NCBI GenBank assembly: GCA_964551295.1
Contig: CAZKDJ010000198.1
Coordinates: 1-7,423 of the forward strand
Direction: 5' to 3'
Length of the DNA: 7,423 bases
Source of the DNA: JAFGED01 sp964551295
GTDB taxonomy: Bacteria; Chloroflexota; Anaerolineae; B4-G1
Part shown: piece after piece, positions 1 to 5,610 of the stretch
Layout of the letters: every line of letters starts with the position of its first letter
Numbering within the stretch: the first letter of the stretch is position 1
Made by a program: the position numbers and the translations under genes
The notes under the pieces: generated by a model
What the model was told of the DNA's origin: nothing
The model's input: the letters and a program-made list of their open reading frames with translations, nothing else
The model's database searches: none

Positions 1-84
1 GAGGACCTGGACGACGTCCAGCAGGTCTATTCCAACCTGGACATCAGCGACGAGATACTGGCCAAGTACGAGGCATCGTCGTGA
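1..84 (+). CDS. YebC/PmpR (TACO1-type) family protein, C-terminal fragment
   Basis: Only the last 27 codons are in the window; the gene begins upstream of position 1 and stops at TGA 82-84. The readable tail includes EDLDDVQQVYSNLDISDEI. This matches the conserved C-terminal strand-helix region of YebC/PmpR/TACO1 proteins, which usually end near 'LEDxDDVQxVYxNxDI'. Family members are cytoplasmic proteins of about 240-250 residues. They were described as DNA-binding regulators and more recently linked to translation of proline-rich stretches. A yebC gene directly upstream of ruvC is a common bacterial arrangement and supports the call. The fragment is short, so the family assignment rests on this motif plus the neighbourhood. 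ruvC starts 28 bp after the stop. Confidence 0.8.
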   Translation, partial: EDLDDVQQVYSNLDISDEILAKYEASS

Positions 85-112
85 GCCGGGCCCGAAGGCA
101 TTATCCAGACGC

Positions 113-607
113 ATGATGCGAGTGCTCGGTATCGACCCTGGAACCGCCATCACCGGCTACGGTGTGGTGGAGGAGAATACAGGAGAGTTGAAAGTGGTGG
201 CATTCGGGGCGATCAGGACGCCGGCCAAGCAGCCGCTTCCCACGCGCCTGCAAACCATTTACCGGGGCGTGAGGAATCTGGTGGAGGAGTGGAAACCTGC
301 CTCCGCCGCTGTGGAGGAGCTCTTTTTCAGCAGCAACGTGCGCACGGCGATGAGCGTGGGGCAGGCACGCGGGGTGACGCTCCTGGCTCTGATCGATGCC
401 GGCCTCCCCATCGCCGAATACACGCCGTTGACAGTCAAACAGGCGGTGACCGGCTACGGGAGCGCGGACAAAGCCCAGATTCAGGAGATGGTGCGGCTGC
501 TTCTGGGGTTGGCCGAACCACCCAAACCCGACGACGCCGCCGACGCACTGGCTGTCGCCATCTGTCACCTGCATTCGGCGCGGTTTGACGAGATGACCTC
601 GTCGTAA
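113..607 (+). CDS. ruvC: Holliday junction resolvase RuvC (crossover junction endodeoxyribonuclease)
   Basis: RuvC is the dimeric, Mg-dependent nuclease that cuts four-way DNA junctions symmetrically in recombinational repair, acting with the RuvAB motor. The 164-residue product is full length for the family (about 160-175). All four catalytic carboxylates of the RNase H-like fold are visible: Asp8 in GIDPG, Glu68 in AAVEELFF, and Asp141 and Asp144 in PDDAADALA. Other family signatures are GYGVV (residues 15-19), RL..IY..V, GQARGV (83-88), and VKQAVTGYGSADKAQ (108-122). Two adjacent ATGs (113 and 116) are possible starts. The second gives the usual MRVLGIDPG beginning, and neither has a strong Shine-Dalgarno; a weak GAAGG lies at 94-98. 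The gene follows the yebC-like gene by 28 bp and precedes ruvA by 50 bp, the expected recombination-repair context. Nothing suggests inactivation. Confidence 0.98.
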   Translation: MMRVLGIDPGTAITGYGVVEENTGELKVVAFGAIRTPAKQPLPTRLQTIYRGVRNLVEEWKPASAAVEELFFSSNVRTAMSVGQARGVTLLALIDAGLPIAEYTPLTVKQAVTGYGSADKAQIQEMVRLLLGLAEPPKPDDAADALAVAICHLHSARFDEMTSS

Positions 608-646
608 TACGATTTGCAGTCTTGCCGCACTAGAGTCGACGCACAC

Positions 647-651
647 GGGAG
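647..651 (+). promoter_or_regulatory. Ribosome binding site of ruvA
   Basis: GGGAG lies 6 nt before the ATG at 658. It fixes the ruvA start and shows that ruvA has its own translation initiation signal despite the short 50-bp gap after ruvC. Confidence 0.7.
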
Positions 652-657
652 TTTGAG

Positions 658-1233
658 ATGATCGCCCGGCTGAGCGGAACAGTGTGGAGCATCGGAGAAG
701 ATCAGGTAACCATCCGCGTGGGCGGGATCGGCCTGCAGGTGTATGCACCCGCTAACGTGCTGGCGCAACTGGACGGCACGGGCCAACCGGTGGACTTTTT
801 TACCCACCTGCACGTGCGCGAGAACGACCTGACGCTCTACGGCTTTCTCACCGAGGATGAGCGGGCGCTCTTCAGGCTCCTGTTGAGCGTCTCCGGCGTC
901 GGTCCCAAGGTGGCGCTGGCGACACTGGGCACCGTCTCGCCAGAGGCGCTGCGCCAGGCCGTGGCGCAGGAAGAGCCCGCGCTGCTATCTCGCGTGCCCG
1001 GCATCGGGTCCAAGACCGCCAAGGCCATCATCTTTCACCTGAAGGACAAGATCATCCCCACCGAGGCGGCAGCGGCTTCCCTGCTGAACGACGCCGACGC
1101 CGAGGTGATCGCCGCGCTGACGACACTGGGCTTTAGCCTGGTCGAGGCGCAGACGGCGCTCCAGAGCCTGCCCCGGGATGAGGCGTTGCCCGTCGAAGAA
1201 AGGGTGCGCCAAGCATTGGCTTACTTTGCCTAG
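658..1233 (+). CDS. ruvA: Holliday junction branch migration complex subunit RuvA
   Basis: RuvA forms tetramers that hold a Holliday junction in a square-planar form and load RuvB hexamers. The 191-residue product is slightly shorter than the usual ~200. The N-terminal OB-fold covers about residues 1-63 (MIARLSGTV start, VGGIGLQVY at 21-29, LYGF at 60-63). Two helix-hairpin-helix motifs follow: LLSVSGVGPKVALATL (75-90) and LSRVPGIGSKTAKAII (110-125). After a short linker, the C-terminal three-helix RuvB-contact domain spans about 146-191 (AEVIAALTTLGFSLVEAQTAL). The acidic-pin position reads VREND (53-57), so Glu55 is kept but the residue after it is Asn, followed by Asp57, whereas E. coli has Glu55-Asp56. 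The start is supported by GGGAG at 647. ruvB does not follow; a histidine kinase gene starts 16 bp after the stop and its ribosome binding site lies just past the ruvA stop. Confidence 0.97.
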   Translation: MIARLSGTVWSIGEDQVTIRVGGIGLQVYAPANVLAQLDGTGQPVDFFTHLHVRENDLTLYGFLTEDERALFRLLLSVSGVGPKVALATLGTVSPEALRQAVAQEEPALLSRVPGIGSKTAKAIIFHLKDKIIPTEAAAASLLNDADAEVIAALTTLGFSLVEAQTALQSLPRDEALPVEERVRQALAYFA

Positions 1234-1239
1234 ACACAT

Positions 1240-1244
1240 GGAGG
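1240..1244 (+). promoter_or_regulatory. Ribosome binding site that decides the histidine kinase start
   Basis: GGAGG ends 5 nt before the ATG at 1250. It overlaps an alternative in-frame ATG at 1238, which has no Shine-Dalgarno of its own. An upstream in-frame ATG at 1178 lies deep inside ruvA. The start at 1250 is therefore preferred. The proximity to the ruvA stop (1231-1233) makes translational coupling plausible. Confidence 0.75.
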
Positions 1245-1249
1245 ATGTG

Positions 1250-3451
1250 ATGGAGGAATCGAAAGAACAGGCCAGAACACGCCAACTGCTACGTCATTTT
1301 ACCTCCCTCAACATCGGTGGCAAGATCGTCCTACCCTACCTGCTCCTCACGTTGGTCGTCGCCGTCATCGGCGTCTACGTGGTGACCAGCCTGGTCGTCA
1401 CCTCCCTGGAAGAGCGGTTCAAAAACCAATTGATCGACACCGGGGGGACGGTTTCGGACAGCATGGCGCGCCAGGAAATAGATCACCTGGAATCTGCGCG
1501 GGCCATCGCCTTTACCGTGGGACTGGATGAGGCATTGCAGGCCGGCAACCGGGAGCGCGTGATCGCGCTGGCTCAACCGCAGGCCGCCGTCCGAAACGTG
1601 GGATGCCTCATCATCGCCGACGCGCAGGGCAAGGAGGTACTGCACGGGCTGCGTCGGGATGACGGCACGTTCGAGATCGTCGCGGGCTTTGACCCCGCAG
1701 AGTTGTGGATCGTAAGCACCCTGCTCGATGCCGGCGATCCAGACGCGCTACCCAAGCGCAGCCTGGGGCTGCACCTGCTGAATCAACGCTATTACTATTT
1801 CACAGCCATTCCGGTCGGGTTGGAGGATGACGACCAGGTCGGCGTCATCGGCGTCGTCGTCGTGGGCACCTCCCTCGATACGCTGCTGCCGACCTTTGAA
1901 CTCACGTCCCTGGCCAACGTGACCATCTATCTCAACAACGGACAGGCGATTGCGTCGACCTTCGTCGACCAGCCCTCCGAAGAGGCAGCGGTGCTCAAAG
2001 GGCTCTCGATCACGCCAGCGCTGTACAAGAGCATTCTGGAAAGCGAGGGCATCGTCATGGGAGAGAATGCCACCGTCCGCGGCCGGTCGTACGGCATCGC
2101 CCGCAGCCCTCTCCGGGTGGGCAACGACACGCTGGGCGTGTTCTCCGTCGCGCTGCCGACCAACTTTATCATCGAGCAGCGCGCGACCAGCCGCAACGTC
2201 TATCTGGCCATCTTTGCCACTGTGACCGTCGGCGTCGTCGTCGTGGGCTATGTAATCTCCCGGCTTATTACCAACCCTCTCGGGCGGTTGGTGCGCACGT
2301 CCCAAGCCGTGGCCGATGGAGATCTCGAGCAGCGCACCGGTATCAAGCAGTCAGACGAGATCGGCATCCTGGCCACGACCTTTGACATGATGACCGGACG
2401 CCTGGCGGAGCGCACGCGAGCGCTGGAGGAAACCCTCGGCCGCCTGCGGGCCATCCTCTCCAGCATCGGCGATGGCGTGCTGTTACAGGACCTAAAGGGC
2501 AACCTCGTCCCGCTGAACGAAGCAGCCGAGATCACGCTGCGAGAGATGGTCGAACACTCTCTGGTGAGTAAGCTACAAGAACTGGCTGCCGAAATCCCAT
2601 CCGAAGAGGAATCAGACCTGGATCCCTGGCTGATAGAGCGCGGGCGTTTCGATGTGGGCAAAAAAGTGATCAGCGTCCACTCCGCTGCCGTTCGCTCGGA
2701 TGAGGGCGAATATCTGGGCACGGTGATCGTGCTGCGAGACGTGACCGCCGAGACCGAGGCGGACCGGCTCAAGGACGCTTTTGTGGCCCACGTCTCGCAC
2801 GAGCTGCGCACTCCCTTGACGGCGATCAAAGGCTATAGCGAACTCATGCTCGTCGGGGCAACCGGCCCGCTCAAGGACGAACAACAACGCTTCGTAAAGA
2901 CGATCCACCACCACACCGACGACCTGGTGGGCATGATCAACACCCTCCTGGATTTCTCCGAGATGGAAGCGTGGGGCGAGCTGACCCTGACCCCCAGCCC
3001 GGCGGATCTATCCACGCTCCTAGAGGAGATTGTAGAGCCGTGGCGGCTACAAATGGACGAAAAGCAACTCGAATTCAATGTGGAAATTCCTGACGGCTTG
3101 CCACAGGTCAATGTGGACACCAAGCGCATGCGGTGGGTGGTCACCAATCTGATACGCAATGCCTGGCAGTACACATCGGAAGGCGACAGCGTGACCGTGC
3201 AACTGCACGAGCAAAACGGCCACGTCGTTCTCGACGTCACAGACACGGGGGCCGGCATTTCGGAAGAGCACTTGCAACAACTCTTCACCCGCTTCTACCG
3301 GGTCGAGAGAGCGACGACGATCAGGGGAATCGGCCTGGGGTTGTACGTATCCAAGGCCATTATCGAGGGACACGGTGGAGAGATTCGTGTCTCCAGCGAG
3401 CCGGACGTGGGTAGCACGTTCACCGTGATCCTGCCGGCGCTGCAGGAGTAA
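1250..3451 (+). CDS. Membrane sensor histidine kinase (extracytoplasmic sensor-HAMP-PAS-HisKA-HATPase_c)
   Basis: This is a 733-residue two-component sensor kinase that should autophosphorylate on histidine and pass the phosphate to a response regulator not present here. Domains in order: membrane helix 1 at about 26-50; an extracytoplasmic region of about 265 residues with the look of a double Cache (dCache) sensor, not firmly recognised; membrane helix 2 at about 317-340; HAMP at about 338-390 (ITNPLGRLVRTSQAVADGDL, then DEIGILATTFDMM); a PAS-like domain at about 400-498 (RAILSSIGDGVLLQDLKGNLVPLN); HisKA with phospho-acceptor His517 in VSHELRTPLTAIKGYSELM; HATPase_c with N-box Asn633 and Asn637 (TNLIRNAWQ), G1 box DVTDTGAGIS (662-671), F box LFTRFYRVE and G2 box GIGLGLYVSK (693-702). 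All catalytic motifs are intact. The organisation resembles PhoR/WalK/VicK-type kinases. The start at 1250 is chosen from GGAGG at 1240-1244. The stop lies 5 bp before the next gene, suggesting one transcript with the stalk protein. Confidence 0.96.
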   Translation: MEESKEQARTRQLLRHFTSLNIGGKIVLPYLLLTLVVAVIGVYVVTSLVVTSLEERFKNQLIDTGGTVSDSMARQEIDHLESARAIAFTVGLDEALQAGNRERVIALAQPQAAVRNVGCLIIADAQGKEVLHGLRRDDGTFEIVAGFDPAELWIVSTLLDAGDPDALPKRSLGLHLLNQRYYYFTAIPVGLEDDDQVGVIGVVVVGTSLDTLLPTFELTSLANVTIYLNNGQAIASTFVDQPSEEAAVLKGLSITPALYKSILESEGIVMGENATVRGRSYGIARSPLRVGNDTLGVFSVALPTNFIIEQRATSRNVYLAIFATVTVGVVVVGYVISRLITNPLGRLVRTSQAVADGDLEQRTGIKQSDEIGILATTFDMMTGRLAERTRALEETLGRLRAILSSIGDGVLLQDLKGNLVPLNEAAEITLREMVEHSLVSKLQELAAEIPSEEESDLDPWLIERGRFDVGKKVISVHSAAVRSDEGEYLGTVIVLRDVTAETEADRLKDAFVAHVSHELRTPLTAIKGYSELMLVGATGPLKDEQQRFVKTIHHHTDDLVGMINTLLDFSEMEAWGELTLTPSPADLSTLLEEIVEPWRLQMDEKQLEFNVEIPDGLPQVNVDTKRMRWVVTNLIRNAWQYTSEGDSVTVQLHEQNGHVVLDVTDTGAGISEEHLQQLFTRFYRVERATTIRGIGLGLYVSKAIIEGHGGEIRVSSEPDVGSTFTVILPALQE

Positions 3452-3456
3452 GGACC

Positions 3457-5397
3457 ATGGCTCAAACGTCGGACGGGCGGGGGAGCGGACAAGCGCAGGA
3501 CGCGCAAAGCGACCAAGACGATCAAGACAGAAAACGAGGGCGGCGCGACCTGTTGCTCGCCCTTCTGCTGCTACTGCTGGGGCTACTCTGTCTGTGTGCC
3601 GTGGCGAATCTGGCGGTCAGACCGGATAAAACCTGGCAGGTCTCGGCCGACATGCTCTCCAGGCTGAACATAGACGTAGATGGCGAAGCCATCCGACTCG
3701 CGCCCGTCGGTGAAAAAGGGCTGACGCCACTCCCCATAGAAGAGATTCTGACGCCTGTGGGGACGCCGAGCCCCGCACCTCCGATGGTCGTCGGCAAGCT
3801 CCCGACCAGCACGCCGACCCGGGCAGTGGCCGTGGTGCCGACGTCAACCGCCACCGATACACCCGCTCCCGTATCACCTCCGACATCCACGCCTATGCCG
3901 TCGAGCACGTCCACGCCGACCAGCCTGCCCACGCCGACCTTCACGCCGCTTCCCGCCCTCACTTTCACGCCCATACCGCCCACCTCCGTGCCGCCCACCT
4001 CTGTGCCCTCCACCTCTGTGCCCTCCACCTCCGTGCCACCCACGTCCGAACCGCCTGAGGATACCTCAACTCCTGGACCCACCGACACGCCCACGTCGAC
4101 ACCCACCGACACACCCACTCCCACGCCCACACCGACCGACACGCCCACGCCAACCGACACGCCAACACCCACTCCCACGCCAACCGACACGCCAACACCG
4201 ACCAACACCCCCATCCCCCCGCCCACCGTCTTGAGCATCACGCCCAATTCTGGCTACAACGACGCGGATGTGAACGTGGTCATTGGCGGCACCGACTTTA
4301 TGGACCCGCCCACTGCGTACCTGGGAGCCTATGCGCTCACCAACGTCACGTGGGTCAGCGACACCACGATCGACGCCACGGTGCCGGCAGGGCTGCCTCC
4401 CGGCGTCTACGCGCTGACCGTGACCAACCCGGATTCCCAATCCGACACCCTCCCGGCGGCCTACACGGTGCTCGCGCCCTCCGACCCCAACACGACGCTG
4501 GAGAACGCCCAGTTGATGACGTCGGGTAGCAGCGTGGGCACAGAACATGGCGACGACGATCACGTCCAGGTGGTCTTTTTCGAGATACCCACCGGCTACG
4601 GCGGCGGTAACCCCGTATACTTCCGCATCTACGACGCTGACACCGGTGGGGGAGGAGGAGGTGAAGCCACACTGGGGCTGGATCAAGGATGGTCATCCCC
4701 ATGGAACACGTCGATGCGCTACACCCTGTACGGCGGCTCGGGCGCGTACACTGGAGCACAAGCATCTCACCCCACCCCAGGTCAGATCACCTCCGGCACC
4801 CCATTGGCACCACCTGTCGTGATAGGTGCAGACAATGCCTATCACGACAACTGGAACCTCGTCTTTGGCTCCACCGCCGACCAGGGCGAAGCCAGACCCA
4901 CCAGCTGGGTGTTCAAGCTAGTCGTGGAGGGGATCAGCGGCGACAATGGCAACGCTTATCAGGCCACCGTGAGCATCAATCCCGGTGACAACACCGCGCC
5001 GACAGACAGCCGTGTCTTTGCCTACTGCTGGACGTTCAGCTTTACCACGACCCCGCCGCAGCCGCCGTTTTACCCTCACCTGCCTACGGGCATGGCAACC
5101 TTTAACTTTGTGCAGTACAACCTGGACTTTGACGACGACGGCACCGGCAGCATGACGCTGCACACGCCGCTTCGAGACATTCTTGTGCCGCCCAGTGACA
5201 TATCTGAGGTAGGTGGCCCGGTCAGTTCGGCTTACTCGGTAGGCGCGGGGGAGGATGGCGCCACGTGGACGGTGGACCTGGACATCCACAGCTCCTATCC
5301 CCGAAACAACGGCTCGTTCTGGGCAACCTGGGACGATGGGGGCAGCGAAGTCGATCTGGCGATCTTTACCCAGCCAACGACGAACCCGGCGCCGTAA
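3457..5397 (+). CDS. Membrane-anchored extracytoplasmic protein with Thr/Pro-rich stalk, IPT/TIG domain and unrecognised C-terminal region
   Basis: The product has 646 residues. Residues 1-31 are hydrophilic and charged (ends RKRGRR). Residues 32-54 form one hydrophobic helix (leucine-rich, then CLCAVANLAV), so this is probably a type II anchor with the rest outside; cleavage as a signal peptide is possible but less likely with so long a charged N-terminus. Residues 98-257 are a low-complexity Thr/Pro/Ser stalk. Residues 257-338 fit an IPT/TIG immunoglobulin-like domain: VLSITPNSGYNDADVNVVI, then GTDFMDPP, ATVPAGLPPGVYALTVTNPDSQS. Residues 341-646 are Gly/Asp/aromatic-rich, probably beta-rich, with segments such as NPVYFRIYDADTGG, STADQGEARPTSWVFKLVV and FAYCWTFSF; I cannot name this region. 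A six-glycine run occurs at about 397-402. AGGAG at 3444-3448 lies 8 nt before the ATG, inside the end of the kinase gene. The 5-bp spacing implies co-expression with the kinase. A surface or adhesive role is inferred; ligand unknown. Confidence 0.88.
   Translation: MAQTSDGRGSGQAQDAQSDQDDQDRKRGRRDLLLALLLLLLGLLCLCAVANLAVRPDKTWQVSADMLSRLNIDVDGEAIRLAPVGEKGLTPLPIEEILTPVGTPSPAPPMVVGKLPTSTPTRAVAVVPTSTATDTPAPVSPPTSTPMPSSTSTPTSLPTPTFTPLPALTFTPIPPTSVPPTSVPSTSVPSTSVPPTSEPPEDTSTPGPTDTPTSTPTDTPTPTPTPTDTPTPTDTPTPTPTPTDTPTPTNTPIPPPTVLSITPNSGYNDADVNVVIGGTDFMDPPTAYLGAYALTNVTWVSDTTIDATVPAGLPPGVYALTVTNPDSQSDTLPAAYTVLAPSDPNTTLENAQLMTSGSSVGTEHGDDDHVQVVFFEIPTGYGGGNPVYFRIYDADTGGGGGGEATLGLDQGWSSPWNTSMRYTLYGGSGAYTGAQASHPTPGQITSGTPLAPPVVIGADNAYHDNWNLVFGSTADQGEARPTSWVFKLVVEGISGDNGNAYQATVSINPGDNTAPTDSRVFAYCWTFSFTTTPPQPPFYPHLPTGMATFNFVQYNLDFDDDGTGSMTLHTPLRDILVPPSDISEVGGPVSSAYSVGAGEDGATWTVDLDIHSSYPRNNGSFWATWDDGGSEVDLAIFTQPTTNPAP
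3976..4050 (+). repeat. Five tandem 15-bp units encoding P(P/S)TS(V/E)
   Basis: The stalk of the TIG protein contains PPTSV, PPTSV, PSTSV, PSTSV and PPTSE, each 15 bp long. The units differ mostly at third codon positions and at the Pro/Ser codon. They form an extended, probably rigid or glycosylatable stalk segment. Confidence 0.9.
4078..4212 (+). repeat. Thr/Pro/Asp low-complexity repeat with a 30-bp period
   Basis: The region encodes repeated PTDTPTPTPT-type decapeptides. A 26-bp stretch at 4144-4169 recurs perfectly at 4174-4199, a 30-bp period. Such TPTPTDTPTP stalks are frequent in surface proteins of Chloroflexota. The near-perfect DNA repeats make the array prone to length change by slippage. 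Confidence 0.9.
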
Positions 5398-5413
5398 GGC
5401 TCGACGTTCCCGG

Positions 5414-5453
5414 AAAAGACCTGGCTGGTTTTGCAAAACCTGCCAGGTCTTTT
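5414..5453. terminator. Strong, symmetric intrinsic terminator between convergent genes
   Basis: A perfect 12-bp stem pairs AAAAGACCTGGC (5414-5425) with GCCAGGTCTTTT (5442-5453). Inside it, GGTTTT (5427-5432) and AAAACC (5435-5440) can extend the pairing after one T-T mismatch. The stem ends in T-runs on both strands, so it can terminate the rightward kinase/stalk operon, 17 bp after its stop, and also leftward transcription of the surface-protein gene. The A/T flanks are short, so the efficiency is inferred. Confidence 0.85.
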
Positions 5454-5514
5454 ATTCTACGAACGTTTCGCACATTCCGGACGCCGGGCAGATAACCACT
5501 CCGAAAACAACCCC

Positions 5515-5575
5515 TGTAGGTCACGCTACCAGCGTGACGCTTGCGGATGCCGTCACGTTAATAACGTGACCTACA
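5515..5575. repeat. REP doublet (BIME/REPIN-like): two inverted GTAG-hairpins
   Basis: The 61-bp element is bounded by TGTAGGTCACG (5515-5525) and its exact complement CGTGACCTACA (5565-5575). Each half is a GTAG tetranucleotide directly followed by a hairpin. The left hairpin is GTCACGCT-ACC-AGCGTGAC (5520-5538). The right hairpin, 5552-5570, reads GTCACGTT-ATT-AACGTGAC on the minus strand. The stems differ by one base pair (C:G against T:A) with both partners changed. GTAG next to a hairpin, in inverted pairs, is the known form of REP sequences mobilised by REP-associated tyrosine transposases (RAYT). No such transposase is in the window, so assignment to that class is by architecture only. 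Confidence 0.7.
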
Positions 5576-5610
5576 TTTTCGTTGTTGAAGATGAACGCAG
5601 CTCAAGGCCA

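Larger units (their letters stand above)
5398..5610. other. 213-bp convergent intergenic region
   Basis: This gap separates the stop of the rightward stalk-protein gene from the stop of the leftward surface-protein gene. It holds the terminator at 5414-5453 and the REP-like doublet at 5515-5575. The remaining stretches (5454-5514 and 5576-5610) show no open reading frame, promoter or further hairpin that I can support. Confidence 0.8.

Noticed and set aside
608..657. Possible promoter between ruvC and ruvA
   Set aside because: A TTGCAG hexamer is present at 614-619, but there is no matching -10 element at a proper distance; only the ribosome binding site can be supported.
101..748. A 215-codon minus-strand frame across ruvC and the start of ruvA
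   Set aside because: It lies opposite two complete, motif-verified genes, and its translation shows no family features.
1178..1249. Longer N-terminus for the histidine kinase starting within ruvA
   Set aside because: It would overlap 56 bp of ruvA, adds no recognisable sequence, and lacks the GGAGG signal that precedes 1250.
1850..2248. 18-bp direct repeat (1850-1867 and 2231-2248) in the kinase gene
   Set aside because: Both copies encode the hydrophobic GVVVVG stretch using GTC codons, one in the sensor region and one in membrane helix 2. Codon bias plus similar composition explains it.
3522..4247. A 241-codon minus-strand frame with Val-Gly repeats
   Set aside because: The VGVGVSVGVG pattern is simply the reverse complement of the Thr/Pro codon repeats in the stalk; no start signal or independent domain supports it.
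4645..4661. G-rich run that could form a two-layer G-quadruplex
   Set aside because: It encodes the poly-glycine stretch of the stalk protein; the G-runs other than one are only two bases long, so a stable quadruplex is not supported.
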